A stretch of 64,000 bases of DNA. Source: Luteimonas gilva. Its GTDB lineage: Bacteria > Pseudomonadota > Gammaproteobacteria > Xanthomonadales > Xanthomonadaceae. The stretch covers positions 274,848-338,847 of the forward strand of contig NZ_SZUA01000001.1 in the NCBI RefSeq assembly GCF_005239095.1, read 5' to 3'. This document shows positions 36,160 through 45,651 of the stretch, piece by piece (position 1 is the stretch's first letter; each line of letters starts with the position of its first letter). Below the pieces are notes generated by a model. That model searched no databases. It had not been told where the DNA came from and saw only the letters and a list, made by a program, of their open reading frames with translations. The translations under genes were made by a program, and so were the position numbers.

Positions 36160-38238
36160 TTACTCGAACTCGTAATTCATCTCGGGCCCGGCCATCGCCA
36201 GGAAATGGCCCTGCACGTAATCCACGCCGCCGGAGAACAGGAAGGTCATGCTGGCCGCGTCCTGCACGAATTCGGCGACGGTCTTGATGTCGCGGTCGCG
36301 GGCGGTGTCGGCGATCTCGCGGATGCGGCTCTGCTGTTCGGGGCTCTTGGACAGGTCGAGCATGAAAGCGCGGTCGATCTTGACGAAAGCAGGGCTGAAG
36401 TGGGACAGCAGCTGCATCGAATTCAATCCGGAGCCGAACTGCTCCAAGCCCACCCGCACACCGAGCCGCTTCGCGCCTTCCAGGAAATCCTGAGCGGGCT
36501 TCAAGTGGGTGAACACTTTCGACTCGGGCAATTGCAGGATCAGCTGGGCGCCGTCGACCTTCTGCGCGGCCAGCTCGTCCGCAATCAGCTTCAGCATGCC
36601 GTCGCCGTCCAGCGAAGCCTGGGTGATCTTGACCAGCAGTTGCACGGGCTTGCCGCTGCGGGCGCGTTCGCCGATGGTGCGGATGGCATGTTTGACCACC
36701 CAGCGGTCGATCTCGCCGATCAGCCCGTTCTCTTCGGCGATGGGCAGGAAGGTCTGCGGGAACACCAGCTCGCCGTCGCCGCCGTCCAAGCGCAGATAGG
36801 CTTCGTACATGGCGCCCGGTTCGCCCTGCAGGCTGATCACCGGCTGGTAGTGCAGGATGAAGCTGTCGTTCGCCAGCGCCGCGCGGATGCGCGCCAGCCA
36901 GGCTTCGATGCGTTCCTCTTCGGCACGGTCGAGCGCGCCCGGATCGAAGATTTCGGCGCGGTTGCCGCCGACCCCGACCGAGGATTGCAGGCCTTGATTC
37001 GCGCGCGCCAGCACCTGCGGCAGGCTGGCGATGCGTTCGCTGATCTGCACGCCGCCGATGCTCGCGGTTACGCTCAGCGAACGCGCGCCGATATCGACCA
37101 CGGCGTCGGCCAAGCCGGCGCGGATCGTTTCCGCCAGGCGCGCGGTGTGGGCATGGTCGCTGCCGCGCGAGAGCACGGCGAAATTGTGTTCGCCGAAGCG
37201 CGCGGCCTCGTCGTTGGGGCCGAGCAGCGGACGCAGCCGCTCCGCGATTCCCGCGATCAAGGCGTCGCCGGCATCCAGACCGAGTTCCTGCAGCAACTGC
37301 TGATGGTGATCGGGTTCGACCAGCAGCAGGCCATGGTTGGCGCCGCTCTGCGCGGCCTCGGCCACCGCCGATTCCAGCGACAGCAGGAAGGTCTGGCGAT
37401 TGAGCAGACCGGTGACCTGGTCCCGGCGGCGCAGTTCTTCCACTTCGCGCGCCAAGGCCGGGTCGGCTTCCTGGCGGCGGAAGACGATCTGCTGGCAGGG
37501 TTCGTCCTCGTAGGTGGCCGCGGTGAATTCCATCACTGCCGGGAAAACATTACCGTCGATGCCGCGCGCTTCCAGTTCGTAGCGCGGCGGCGGCGCTTCG
37601 CCCTTGCTCAAACCTTTCAACAATTGCTTGAACTTCTCGACGTGGGCCGGCGCGACGAGGTCGAGCAGCGACATGCCTTCAATGTCCTCGAAGGATTCGA
37701 AGCCGAACATCTCCAGGTAGGCGTCGTTCGCGCGGATATGCATGCCTTCGTGCACGTAGGCGATCGGGTCGCGCGAGGAGGCGATCAGCGCATCGCAACG
37801 GCGTTCGGTCTCGCGTACCTGGGCTTCGAGGCGGCGCAGGCCGCGGCGGGCTTCCAGGTCGATGTATTCGCTTTGCACCACGTGGCGGATCTGGTCGATC
37901 TGCCCGCGCAGCGCGATCTTGCGCGCGCCCAGCGCGATCGCTTCCAGCACAGTCTTCTCGTCGACCTGGTCCAGCACCAGGATCATCGGCAGGTCCTTGC
38001 CGCTGGCGTCGATGATGGCCATGGCTTCGGTGGCGCTGACCTGGCGGGCCGACTTGGCGGCCAGGACCAGATCCAGCGGCTGCGAACCGACCATCGCGGC
38101 GAGCTGCTGGGCGTTTTCGGGTCGCGACGGACGTACCGCCAGGCCGCCGTTGCGTAAGCCGCTGACGATGGCTTCGGCGTCTTCGACGCTGTCGTCCACC
38201 ACCAGCAAACGCACGGTCGTTTCCCTGCCGATCTGCAT
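36160..38238 (-). CDS. FimX-like protein: degenerate REC-PAS-GGDEF-EAL
   Basis: A 692-residue protein from ATG 38238. The receiver domain (about 8-125) keeps the acidic pair (VVDDS) but has alanine where the phosphoacceptor Asp should be (LDLVLAAKSA). A PAS domain (about 140-255) follows. The GGDEF domain has FGEHNF in place of GGDEF, so no cyclase activity is expected. The EAL domain reads EAYLRL (Glu479), and later metal-binding positions are also altered (GLEQFG, KIDRAFM), suggesting a c-di-GMP receptor rather than a phosphodiesterase. This order and this degeneracy match FimX, which controls type IV pilus assembly with PilZ. Confidence 0.8.
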   Translation of the reverse strand: MQIGRETTVRLLVVDDSVEDAEAIVSGLRNGGLAVRPSRPENAQQLAAMVGSQPLDLVLAAKSARQVSATEAMAIIDASGKDLPMILVLDQVDEKTVLEAIALGARKIALRGQIDQIRHVVQSEYIDLEARRGLRRLEAQVRETERRCDALIASSRDPIAYVHEGMHIRANDAYLEMFGFESFEDIEGMSLLDLVAPAHVEKFKQLLKGLSKGEAPPPRYELEARGIDGNVFPAVMEFTAATYEDEPCQQIVFRRQEADPALAREVEELRRRDQVTGLLNRQTFLLSLESAVAEAAQSGANHGLLLVEPDHHQQLLQELGLDAGDALIAGIAERLRPLLGPNDEAARFGEHNFAVLSRGSDHAHTARLAETIRAGLADAVVDIGARSLSVTASIGGVQISERIASLPQVLARANQGLQSSVGVGGNRAEIFDPGALDRAEEERIEAWLARIRAALANDSFILHYQPVISLQGEPGAMYEAYLRLDGGDGELVFPQTFLPIAEENGLIGEIDRWVVKHAIRTIGERARSGKPVQLLVKITQASLDGDGMLKLIADELAAQKVDGAQLILQLPESKVFTHLKPAQDFLEGAKRLGVRVGLEQFGSGLNSMQLLSHFSPAFVKIDRAFMLDLSKSPEQQSRIREIADTARDRDIKTVAEFVQDAASMTFLFSGGVDYVQGHFLAMAGPEMNYEFE

Positions 38239-38326
38239 CCGCCTAGTCCCCCTGCCGGTCTCGCCAGAAGTCAAAATACATCAAACCCTCTCTGCAATAC
38301 ATTGATGCGGTGGGGAAAATAACCGG

Positions 38327-39340
38327 TCACAGCGCACGTTTGGCGGTGTCGCCGGCCACTTCCCGCACCAGTTTCGGGACCAGATAGCCTGGCAGAGCCG
38401 CTACCAAGGCCGCGTGCAGGGCGCGGGCGCGTTCGTCCGGCACCTCGAAATGGGCCGCGCCTTGCACCCGGTCCAGCTGGTGCAAGTAGTAAGGCAGGAC
38501 GCCGGCCGCATAGCCTCGTTCGCTCAAGGCGGCGAGGGCTTCGACGCTGTCGTTCACGCCGCGCAGCAGCACGGCCTGGTTGAGCAGGGCGGCGCCGGCG
38601 GCGCGCAGGTCGGCCATCGCGGCATCGACGGCGGCATCGAATTCGTTGGCGTGGTTGGCGTGGACGACCACGGCCACTGGCCAGGGCAGGCCGCGCAGCC
38701 AGGCGAGCAGGCCCGGGTCGACGCGCTCGGGCAGCACGATCGGCAGGCGGGTGTGGATGCGCAATCGGCGCAGATGCGGGATGGCGGCCAAGGCCCGGGT
38801 CAGTTCTTCCAGCTTGGACGTGGCCAGGGACAGCGGGTCGCCGCCGGACAGGATGACCTCGTCGATGCCGGGGTCGGCCGCGATCGCGTCCACGGCCGCC
38901 CCCCAGCCGTCGCGCGCCGCGGTTTCCTCGGCGTACGGGAAATGGCGGCGGAAGCAGTAGCGGCAATGCACGGCGCAGCTGCCGGTGGCGATCAGCAGGG
39001 CGCGGCCGCGGTATTTGCGGATCACGCCTTCGCCGGCGCGAGCGGCGGCATCGCCCACCGCATCCAAGGCGAAGCCGGGCACCCGCAAATCTTCGTCCCC
39101 GATCGGCAATACCTGGCGCAGCAACGGATCGTGCGGATCGCCGCGCCGCATCCGGGCCACGAACCCGCGCGGCACGCGCAGCGGGAATTGCGCCGCGGCG
39201 GCGTCCGCAAGCGCCAGGTCCGAGGCGCGCAAATCCAGCAGGGACAGCAATTCGCGCGGGTCGCGCACGGCGTCGCGCCAGAGTTGCTGCCAGCGCGGGG
39301 CGGCCTCGCGCTGCAAGGAAAGGGGGGCTGCGGGTATCAT
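38327..39340 (-). CDS. epmB: EF-P beta-lysylation protein EpmB (lysine 2,3-aminomutase-like)
   Basis: A 337-residue radical-SAM enzyme with CAVHCRYC (Cys122, Cys126, Cys129) and [10 protein letters not shown]. It lacks the long C-terminal domain of catabolic lysine aminomutases, as is usual for EpmB. It converts lysine to (R)-beta-lysine, which EpmA ligates to EF-P. It is divergent from efp, sharing a 125-base control region, which strongly supports the assignment. The ligase gene epmA is not in this window. Confidence 0.93.
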   Translation of the reverse strand: MIPAAPLSLQREAAPRWQQLWRDAVRDPRELLSLLDLRASDLALADAAAAQFPLRVPRGFVARMRRGDPHDPLLRQVLPIGDEDLRVPGFALDAVGDAAARAGEGVIRKYRGRALLIATGSCAVHCRYCFRRHFPYAEETAARDGWGAAVDAIAADPGIDEVILSGGDPLSLATSKLEELTRALAAIPHLRRLRIHTRLPIVLPERVDPGLLAWLRGLPWPVAVVVHANHANEFDAAVDAAMADLRAAGAALLNQAVLLRGVNDSVEALAALSERGYAAGVLPYYLHQLDRVQGAAHFEVPDERARALHAALVAALPGYLVPKLVREVAGDTAKRAL

Positions 39341-39465
39341 TCGCGTCTTGGATTCATCGCCACAGGCCGCCAGCGGCGGCTCGGGCCAGCCTCCATTCTA
39401 TCCGCCGCGCCCCGGCTGCGGCGGATTCCCCGGCTTATCCGCAATATTTTCCGCAGGAGTTCCAG

Positions 39466-40032
39466 ATGGCCACTTACGGCATGAACGACGTCAAGAACGG
39501 GATGAAGATCCTGGTCAACAACGAGCCGTGCATCATCACCGACACCGAATACGTCAAGCCGGGCAAGGGCCAGGCCTTCACCCGGGTGAAGTACCGCAAC
39601 ATCAAGTCCGGCCGCGTGGTCGAACTGACCATGAAGGCCACCGATTCGCTGGAAGCCGCCGATGTGGTCGATACCGACATGCAGTTCCTGTACGCCGACG
39701 GCGAGTACTGGCATTTCATGAACCACGAGACCTTCGAGCAGGTGCAGGCCGACAAGGCCGGCATCGGCGACGCTTCCAAGTGGCTGAAGGGCGAAGAGGA
39801 TTGCGTGGTGACGCTGTGGAACGGCGTGCCGATCGCGGTGCAGCCGCCGAACTTCGTCGAGCTGAAGATCACCGAAACCGATCCGGGCGTGCGCGGCGAC
39901 ACTTCCGGCGGCGGCGGCAAGCCGGCGACGCTGGAGACTGGCGCCGTGGTGCGCGTGCCCCTGTTCGTCGGCCAGGACGAAATCATCAAGGTCGACACGC
40001 GCAGCGGCGAGTATGTTTCGCGCGTGAAGTGA
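39466..40032 (+). CDS. efp: Elongation factor P
   Basis: A 188-residue translation factor that relieves ribosome stalling at polyproline. Lys34 in [11 protein letters not shown] is the modification site, matching the EpmB pathway encoded divergently. The ribosome site AGGAGTTCCAG precedes ATG. The signature [20 protein letters not shown] is intact. Confidence 0.97.
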   Translation: MATYGMNDVKNGMKILVNNEPCIITDTEYVKPGKGQAFTRVKYRNIKSGRVVELTMKATDSLEAADVVDTDMQFLYADGEYWHFMNHETFEQVQADKAGIGDASKWLKGEEDCVVTLWNGVPIAVQPPNFVELKITETDPGVRGDTSGGGGKPATLETGAVVRVPLFVGQDEIIKVDTRSGEYVSRVK

Positions 40033-40041
40033 TCTGCTTTA

Positions 40042-40153
40042 GCCCTCTCCTGCGAAGCGGGAGAGGGTTGGGTGAGGGCGCGCGGATTCGCATGGTCGCG
40101 TCGTCACTTTCTGGTGCGAAAGTCACTGGATTTCCGCCTTCGCGGGAATGACG
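40042..40153. repeat. Palindromes between efp and mtaD
   Basis: GCCCTCTCCTGCGAAGCGGG with the tail GGTGAGGGCGCGCGG (40042-40083) belongs to the 13804 family. TTTCCGCCTTCGCGGGAATG (from about 40129) is a half copy of the 2874 family. The second overlaps an in-frame ATG at 40148, which is why the later ATG of mtaD is preferred. Confidence 0.75.
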
Positions 40154-40168
40154 GCCAAAAGAAAACGC

Positions 40169-41509
40169 ATGACCGAAACCCAAGCGCGCCAATCCTGCGA
40201 CCTGTTGATCGAAGCCGGCTACGTCGTTCCGGTCGAACCGCATGCGGTCGTCCTGGAAAACCATGCGGTCGCCGTGAAGGACGGGGTCATCGTCGCGATC
40301 CTGCCGACGAACGAAGCCCGCGCTCGTTTCGAAGCGAAAGAAACGGTGTCGCGTCCGGAAGCGGCGCTGATCCCGGGCCTGGTCAACGCCCATGCCCATA
40401 ACCCGATGACCTTGCTGCGCGGCGTCGCCGACGACCTGCCGCTGAAAGTGTGGCTGCAGGAACATATCTGGCCGGTGGAAGGCGCGGTGATCGGGCCGGA
40501 TTTCGTCGCCGACGGCGTGACCCTGGCGATCGCCGAGATGCTGCGCGGCGGCACCACCTGCGTCAACGAGAACTACTTCTTCCCCGACGTGCAGGCCGCC
40601 ACGTACAAGAAACACGGCTTTCGCGCCCGGGTCGGCCTGCCGGTGATCGATTTCCCCACCGCCTGGGCCAAGTCCGACGACGAATACTTCGACCGCGCCG
40701 GCGAAGTGCACGACCAATGGCGCCACGATGCGCTGATCGCCACCGCGTTCGCGCCGCACGCGCCGTACACCGTGTCCGACGAGAATTTCGAACGGGTCCG
40801 CATGCTCGCCGACCAGCTCGACGTGCCCGTGCATCTGCATTTGCACGAAACCGCGCAGGAAGTCGCGCAGTCGCAGGAAAAGCACGGTCAGCGCCCGTTC
40901 GCGCGGATGGACCGGCTGGGTTTGGTCAACGACCGCTTAATTGCCGTGCACATGACCCAGCTGACGCCGGCCGAAATCGCGCTGTGCGCCGAACGCGGCG
41001 TGTCGGTGGTGCATTGCCCGGAGTCCAACCTCAAGCTCGCGTCCGGTTTCTGCCCGGCCTGCGCCTTGCAGCGCGCCGGCGTGAATCTGGCGATCGGCAC
41101 CGACGGCGCGGCCAGCAACAACGACCTGGACATGTTCGGGGAAACCCGCACCGCGGCGATCCTGGCCAAGGCGGTGGCCGACGATGCGGCCGGTTTCGAT
41201 GCGTTCAGCGCCTTGCGCGCCGCGACGCTGGGCGGCGCCAAAGCGATGGGGTTCGATCATTTGATCGGATCGATCGAAGACGGCAAGCAAGCCGATCTGG
41301 TTTGCGTGGATTTGTCGGCGTTGGAAACCCAGCCGCTGCATCATGCGGTGTCGCAATTGATTTACGCGACCGGCCGGCATCAGGTGAGCGATGTGTGGAT
41401 CGCCGGCAAGCCCAAATTGCGCGGTCGCGAGCTGGTCGGCATGGATGTCGCCGGCATCGTCGCCAACGCGAGGCAGTGGCGGGATCGGATCGCGGCCGTC
41501 GGGCGGTGA
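40169..41509 (+). CDS. mtaD: 5-methylthioadenosine/S-adenosylhomocysteine deaminase (TRZ/ATZ-type amidohydrolase)
   Basis: A 446-residue amidohydrolase with metal ligands in LVNAHAHNPM, HLHLHETAQEV and GTDGAASNNDLDMFGE. The Glu-Thr and Ser-Asn-Asn patterns are typical of MTA/SAH deaminases and their TRZ/ATZ relatives. It probably deaminates methylthioadenosine or S-adenosylhomocysteine to the inosyl forms. The next gene encodes an S-adenosylmethionine methyltransferase (ubiG), consistent with by-product clearance. I prefer ATG 40169 over ATG 40148, which lies in a repeat. Substrate assigned by family resemblance. Confidence 0.85.
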   Translation: MTETQARQSCDLLIEAGYVVPVEPHAVVLENHAVAVKDGVIVAILPTNEARARFEAKETVSRPEAALIPGLVNAHAHNPMTLLRGVADDLPLKVWLQEHIWPVEGAVIGPDFVADGVTLAIAEMLRGGTTCVNENYFFPDVQAATYKKHGFRARVGLPVIDFPTAWAKSDDEYFDRAGEVHDQWRHDALIATAFAPHAPYTVSDENFERVRMLADQLDVPVHLHLHETAQEVAQSQEKHGQRPFARMDRLGLVNDRLIAVHMTQLTPAEIALCAERGVSVVHCPESNLKLASGFCPACALQRAGVNLAIGTDGAASNNDLDMFGETRTAAILAKAVADDAAGFDAFSALRAATLGGAKAMGFDHLIGSIEDGKQADLVCVDLSALETQPLHHAVSQLIYATGRHQVSDVWIAGKPKLRGRELVGMDVAGIVANARQWRDRIAAVGR

Positions 41510-41511
41510 CT

Positions 41512-41596
41512 TGTGGGAGCGGCTTCAGCCGAGAGCTTTTCCCTGCAGGTCGCTGCGGTCCGAAGAAAAGAGCTCGCGGCTGAAGCCGCTCCCACA
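41512..41596. repeat. Inverted repeat, TGTGGGAGCGGCTTCAGCCG type
   Basis: Begins TGTGGGAGCGGCTTCAGCCG and ends with the complement CGGCTGAAGCCGCTCCCACA. Other copies at 49665, 56081 and 60281. It occupies nearly the whole mtaD-ubiG gap, beginning three bases after the mtaD stop. Confidence 0.85.
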
Positions 41597-41607
41597 GAGA
41601 CGAGTCG

Positions 41608-42330
41608 ATGAGCAACGCAGCCAAAGAAAACTTCAGCCAAGCCGAACTCGACAAATTCGGCGCGCTGGCCAATCGCTGGTGGGATCCGCAAGGCCCGCAG
41701 AAAGCGCTGCATGCCTTGAATCCGGCGCGTCTGGGCTACGTCGCCGAGCGCACGCCGCTGCGCGGCGCCGCGGTGCTCGACGTCGGCTGCGGCGGCGGCC
41801 TGCTGAGCGAGGCGTTGGCGGGGGAGGGCGCGCGCGTGACGGCGATCGATCTGGCGCCGGAACTGATCAAGATCGCCAAACTGCACCGCCTGGAATCCGG
41901 AGTCGAAGTCGATTACCGGTTGAGCGCGGTCGAAGCGCTCGCCGACGAGCAGCCGGGGAGTTTCGACGCGATCACCTGCATGGAGATGCTCGAGCATGTG
42001 CCCGATCCGGCCTCGGTGCTGTCGGCTTGCGCCGCGTTGCTGAAGCCGGGCGGCCGCCTGTTCGTCTCCACGCTCAACCGCACCCCGGCCGCGTTCGCTT
42101 TGGCGATCGTCGGCGCCGAATACGTGGCCCGCGTATTGCCGAAAGGGACGCACCAGTACCGCGATTTCATCAAGCCTTCCGAACTGGCGTCCTGGCTGCG
42201 CGAGGCAGGCCTGGATTTGGAGGACGTCAGCGGCCTGATGTACGAGCCTTGGCGCAACGCCGCGCGGGTGATCCGGCGCACGGACGTCAACTACCTGGCT
42301 TGCGCGCGCAAGCCGGAGAAGCGCGAATGA
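41608..42330 (+). CDS. ubiG: Ubiquinone biosynthesis O-methyltransferase
   Basis: A 240-residue SAM-dependent methyltransferase. [15 protein letters not shown] is the SAM site; the N terminus ([29 protein letters not shown]) and [14 protein letters not shown] are UbiG signatures. It catalyses both O-methylations of ubiquinone synthesis. It is followed 40 bases later by gph in the same direction. Confidence 0.95.
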   Translation: MSNAAKENFSQAELDKFGALANRWWDPQGPQKALHALNPARLGYVAERTPLRGAAVLDVGCGGGLLSEALAGEGARVTAIDLAPELIKIAKLHRLESGVEVDYRLSAVEALADEQPGSFDAITCMEMLEHVPDPASVLSACAALLKPGGRLFVSTLNRTPAAFALAIVGAEYVARVLPKGTHQYRDFIKPSELASWLREAGLDLEDVSGLMYEPWRNAARVIRRTDVNYLACARKPEKRE

Positions 42331-42340
42331 GCGCCCCTGC

Positions 42341-42362
42341 CCCTCTTTTTCAAAGGGGGAAA
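42341..42362. repeat. Half copy of the CTTTTTCAAAGGGGG element
   Basis: CCCTCTTTTTCAAAGGGGGA lies between ubiG and gph and matches the right arm of the composite repeats at 16032 and 51524. It falls upstream of the gph ATG and may supply purine-rich sequence for its ribosome site. Confidence 0.6.
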
Positions 42363-42370
42363 AACCGCCG

Positions 42371-43042
42371 ATGAGCCTCGCGAAATTCCCGCAACTGGTG
42401 CTTTTCGACCTGGACGGCACGCTGCTCGACAGCGCTCCGGACATGCTGGCGACCGTCAACACGCTGCGCGCCGAACGCGGCGAGCCGGACATGCGCCTGG
42501 ACGAGCTGCGTCCGCACGTGTCGAAAGGCTCGCGCGCGATGATCGCCGCCGCGTTCCCGCAGCTCGATCAGGCGCAGCGCGAAGAAATGGTGCCGATTTT
42601 CCTGTCGCGCTACGAAAACGAGTTGGCCAAGCACGGCCCGCCTTTCGATGGCGTCGAGGCCTTACTGGGCGCGATCGAAGCCGACGGCGGGCGTTGGGGC
42701 ATCGTCACCAACAAACCCGAATACCTGGCCAGGTTGCTGCTGCCGCTGCTCGGCTGGCAGACGCGTTGCGCGGTGCTGATCGGCGGCGACAGCCTGCCGC
42801 AACGCAAGCCGCATCCTCTGCCGCTGCTGCACGCCGCGCAATCGCTGTACGTGGCGCCGGAAGATTGCGTCTACGTCGGCGACGACGAGCGCGACATCCT
42901 CGCCGCGCGCGCCGCCGGCATGCCTTCGGTGGTCGCGCTGTGGGGCTATCGCTTGCCGGAAGACGCGCCGGAACGCTGGGGCGGCGATGTCATGGTCGGA
43001 TCGCCGCGCGATCTGCTCGACCCGGCGGCATGGCCCGCGTAA
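42371..43042 (+). CDS. gph: Phosphoglycolate phosphatase (HAD family)
   Basis: A 223-residue HAD hydrolase with FDLDGTLLDSAPDM (nucleophile and acid Asp), TNKP (motif II), RKPHPLP (motif III Lys) and VYVGDDERDILAARAAGM (motif IV). It probably hydrolyses 2-phosphoglycolate from DNA repair, as Gph does; N-acetylmuramate-phosphate phosphatase activity is known for close relatives (MupP) and cannot be excluded. Confidence 0.9.
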   Translation: MSLAKFPQLVLFDLDGTLLDSAPDMLATVNTLRAERGEPDMRLDELRPHVSKGSRAMIAAAFPQLDQAQREEMVPIFLSRYENELAKHGPPFDGVEALLGAIEADGGRWGIVTNKPEYLARLLLPLLGWQTRCAVLIGGDSLPQRKPHPLPLLHAAQSLYVAPEDCVYVGDDERDILAARAAGMPSVVALWGYRLPEDAPERWGGDVMVGSPRDLLDPAAWPA

Positions 43043-43044
43043 CG

Positions 43045-43677
43045 ATGACCGATCCCGCCGCCCTCGACAGCTTCATCGCCAAATGGCGCGCGCGCTGGCC
43101 GGAATGGACGGTGGCGGAAACGTTCGTGTCCGTGTCGCAGCGCGAGATCGCCGCGGCCTGGTTCGCGCTGCTGCAAGAGCTGACCGATGCGGCCTGGGGC
43201 GGCGAAGACCCGACGCCAGGCATCGCCAAACTCGCCTGGTGGCAGGAAGAACTGCGCGGATGGTCGCGCGGCTTGCGCCGTCATCCCCTGGGCATCGCGT
43301 TGCAACGCCAAGCCGCGCCCTGGCCGACGCTAGAAGCGGCGCTGCCGGCGCTGCGCACCAGCCGCGCCCCGCCGGCGGACGCGAAATCGGCGTTGGCGGG
43401 GTTGCGCGCCTTCGCCGCCGCCGCGGGAGCGGTGGAGCAATCGCTGTTCTCTTCTTCGGACGGCGCCGACGCGATCGCCGCCTGCTTGCTGGCCGGCCAT
43501 CCGCATTGGCCCGCCGAAACGGGCCATCGCGAGGATTTGATCGCGCGTTGGCCGCCCGTACAGGGCTCGCGGCCGCGCCGGATCGCCGCCGCGCTGGCCC
43601 GCGCGAGGTTGCGCAAGGGCGCGCCCTTGCCGCTCTGGCGCGCGTTGTGGCTGGCCTGGCGCGCCGCCCGGCACTGA
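43045..43677 (+). CDS. Squalene/phytoene synthase-like protein of unknown function
   Basis: A 210-residue protein that starts 2 bases after gph. DAAWGGEDPTPGIAKLAWWQ, followed by EELRGW, resembles the helical WW.EEL block of the squalene/phytoene synthase superfamily. The aspartate-rich catalytic motifs of true synthases (DxxxD) are not evident, so enzymatic prenyl synthesis is doubtful. It is co-directional and closely spaced with gph and ubiG, suggesting an operon. Function unknown. Confidence 0.65.
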   Translation: MTDPAALDSFIAKWRARWPEWTVAETFVSVSQREIAAAWFALLQELTDAAWGGEDPTPGIAKLAWWQEELRGWSRGLRRHPLGIALQRQAAPWPTLEAALPALRTSRAPPADAKSALAGLRAFAAAAGAVEQSLFSSSDGADAIAACLLAGHPHWPAETGHREDLIARWPPVQGSRPRRIAAALARARLRKGAPLPLWRALWLAWRAARH

Positions 43678-43752
43678 GCGTTGCGCGAGCGTGCCCTTGC
43701 GGGCCGGTACAATGCCCGCATTGACGTAGCTCCGCCCCCGCTGGAATCCGCC

Positions 43753-44676
43753 GTGTCTTCCTCCGTGAATCCCTCGCGACTGCCCGATGTCGCCGACGAT
43801 GCCGCCGCACTGGCCCGCCCGCTGGACTGGGTCGGCATGGACCGCATCGCGCTGCCGCTGCGCGTGCACGGCACGGACGGCGAAGTCGTGCAGGTCGCCG
43901 CGTCGGTCGACGCCGCCGTGGACCTGCAGCGGGCCGGCGCGCGCGGCATCCATATGTCGCGCCTGTATCTGCGTTTGCAGGAAGCTTTCGCGGGCGAAGC
44001 GCTCACGCCGGCCGGGCTGCGCCGGGTGCTGCAGGACATGGTCGAATCGCAACGCGGCTTGTCCGGCGCCGCGCGCCTGACGATCCGCTACGACCATCTG
44101 CTCAAGCGCCAGGCTTTGGCCAGCGATCATGCCGGTTGGAAGAACTATCCGGTGCGCATCGAAGCTTCTTTGCGCGACGGCCATCTGAAGTTGGCGCTCG
44201 CGTTCTCCGCCGAATATTCCAGCACTTGTCCGGCTTCCGCGGCGCTGTCGCGGCAGCTCAACGCCGAGCGTTTCGCCACGGATTTCGCCGATGCGCGGCC
44301 GCTGTCGCCCGGGGTGGTCGGAGAGTGGCTGGCGTCCGAGCGCGGCCTGGCGGCGACGCCGCATGCGCAGCGCAGCCGCGCCGACGCCGTCGTGGAATTG
44401 CGTGCTTCGTTCGACGAGCTGCCGTTCGCGGCGCTGATCGATGCGGTGGAAGCGGCGCTGGGCACGCCGGTGCAGACCGCGGTCAAGCGCGAGGACGAAC
44501 AGGCTTTCGCCAAACTCAACGCCGAGAACCTGATGTTCTGCGAAGACGCCGCGCGCCGCGTCGCCGCCGCGCTGGCCGGCGATGCGCGGGTCGAGCGTTA
44601 CGACGTGACCGTGTCGCACTTCGAGAGCTTGCACGCGCACGATGCGGTGGCGCGGGTGTCGGGTTCGCGTTCGTAA
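43753..44676 (+). CDS. folE2: GTP cyclohydrolase FolE2 (type IB)
   Basis: A 307-residue protein from GTG 43753 (start uncertain; an in-frame ATG lies upstream at 43681). YSSTCPASAALSRQLN holds the catalytic cysteine, TPHAQRSRA is the characteristic FolE2 block and Glu/His metal ligands follow (LNAENLMFCEDAARRVAAAL). It converts GTP to dihydroneopterin triphosphate for folate or queuosine synthesis and can work with metals other than zinc. A TACAAT (43708-43713) upstream may be its -10 sequence; no zinc-regulator site was recognised. Confidence 0.92.
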   Translation: MSSSVNPSRLPDVADDAAALARPLDWVGMDRIALPLRVHGTDGEVVQVAASVDAAVDLQRAGARGIHMSRLYLRLQEAFAGEALTPAGLRRVLQDMVESQRGLSGAARLTIRYDHLLKRQALASDHAGWKNYPVRIEASLRDGHLKLALAFSAEYSSTCPASAALSRQLNAERFATDFADARPLSPGVVGEWLASERGLAATPHAQRSRADAVVELRASFDELPFAALIDAVEAALGTPVQTAVKREDEQAFAKLNAENLMFCEDAARRVAAALAGDARVERYDVTVSHFESLHAHDAVARVSGSRS

Positions 44677-44713
44677 TAAGCGATGCGCTCGTCGTTGCGA
44701 CGCCAACCGCTCT

Positions 44714-44795
44714 TGTAGAGTCGAGCTTGCTCGACTGCTTTTCGGTCGGATCGCCGCTAAGTCCCAAAGAGCAGTCGAGCAAGCTCGACTCTACG
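44714..44795. repeat. Inverted repeat, TGTAGAGTCGAGCTTGCTCG type
   Basis: TGTAGAGTCGAGCTTGCTCG at the left and CGAGCAAGCTCGACTCTACG at the right form a hairpin between the convergent folE2 and M23 genes. It is nearly identical to 48901-48979. Confidence 0.85.
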
Positions 44796-44820
44796 AAAAG
44801 CAGGCCGCACGGACGGAAAG

Positions 44821-45651
44821 TTACTTCCCGCTCCGTTCCAGCACCAGCAGCGGATCGATCCGCACCTCGAACCAATTCATGCCCCAATGCAGGTGCGGTC
44901 CGGTGACGCGCCCGGTGGCGCCGACCGCGGCCACGACCTGGCCTTGTTCGACGCGGTCGCCGACCTTCACTTCGATCCGCGACAAGTGCAGGAAATTCGA
45001 ACTCACGCCGTGGCCGTGGTCGATCAGCAGCGTGCCGCCGGTCAAGTACAGATCGGGTGCGGCGAAGGTGACGATGCCGCCTGCCGGCGCCTTCACCGGC
45101 GTGCCGGTCGGCGCGGCGATGTCCATGCCCGAATGCGGCGTTTTGGGCGTGCCGTTGTAGACCCGCTGGTTGCCGAAGCGGCCGCTGATCCGCCCCTGCA
45201 CCGGCCACGCGAAGGCTTGCGCGAAATCGGCGCGGTCGTCGTCGCGTCGCCGTGCCGCGACCACCAGGGCTTGTTCGCGCTCGATCCGCGCCGCGATGTC
45301 GGGCGGCGGGTTGACGGTCTTCGGCGGCACGCCGACGATGTTTTCGATCGGCCAGTCGCGCGGCACGATCTTGATGTTGCCGGATTCGCGCGCGCCGTCG
45401 GGCCAGACGATGTCCACGCGCGCCACGCCGGTCTGGTCGCGACCGATCCCCAAAACGAACAGGCCGTCGGCGGACAACCGCAATCGCCGTCCGGCTATCG
45501 TGACGGTGTTTCCGGGCTCGGTGCGGCCGACGACCAACGCGCCTTGGCTGGCGGCGGCGGGCAGGTCGGTGATGCGGTCGGAAGCCTGCGAAGCCGAGCC
45601 CGCGCACGCCGCGAGCGCGAGCAGGGCGCAGCCCGCGATGGAAGGCCTCAC
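44821..45651 (-). CDS. M23-family (LytM) metallopeptidase, lipoprotein
   Basis: A 276-residue protein. GTG 45651 overlaps the pyrC stop as GTGA (45648-45651). A lipoprotein signal (IAGCALLALAACAGS) precedes a beta-rich domain (about 30-120) and the LytM domain with HSGMDIAAPTGTPVKAPAGG and the HGHG.SSNFLHLS/GPHLHWGM zinc blocks, all ligands present. It likely cleaves peptidoglycan cross-links or activates amidases in the periplasm. Coupling to a pyrimidine gene is odd; no functional link is evident. Confidence 0.9.
   Translation of the reverse strand: MRPSIAGCALLALAACAGSASQASDRITDLPAAASQGALVVGRTEPGNTVTIAGRRLRLSADGLFVLGIGRDQTGVARVDIVWPDGARESGNIKIVPRDWPIENIVGVPPKTVNPPPDIAARIEREQALVVAARRRDDDRADFAQAFAWPVQGRISGRFGNQRVYNGTPKTPHSGMDIAAPTGTPVKAPAGGIVTFAAPDLYLTGGTLLIDHGHGVSSNFLHLSRIEVKVGDRVEQGQVVAAVGATGRVTGPHLHWGMNWFEVRIDPLLVLERSGK

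Noticed and set aside
39341-40168. Possible riboswitch upstream of mtaD or efp
   Set aside because: The mtaD leader is filled by two palindromic repeats, and the efp leader shows no recognisable S-adenosylmethionine or S-adenosylhomocysteine switch core.
43681-43752. Upstream ATG for folE2
   Set aside because: The 24 extra residues are not folE2-like and would place the start immediately after the previous gene, over a TACAAT promoter-like element.
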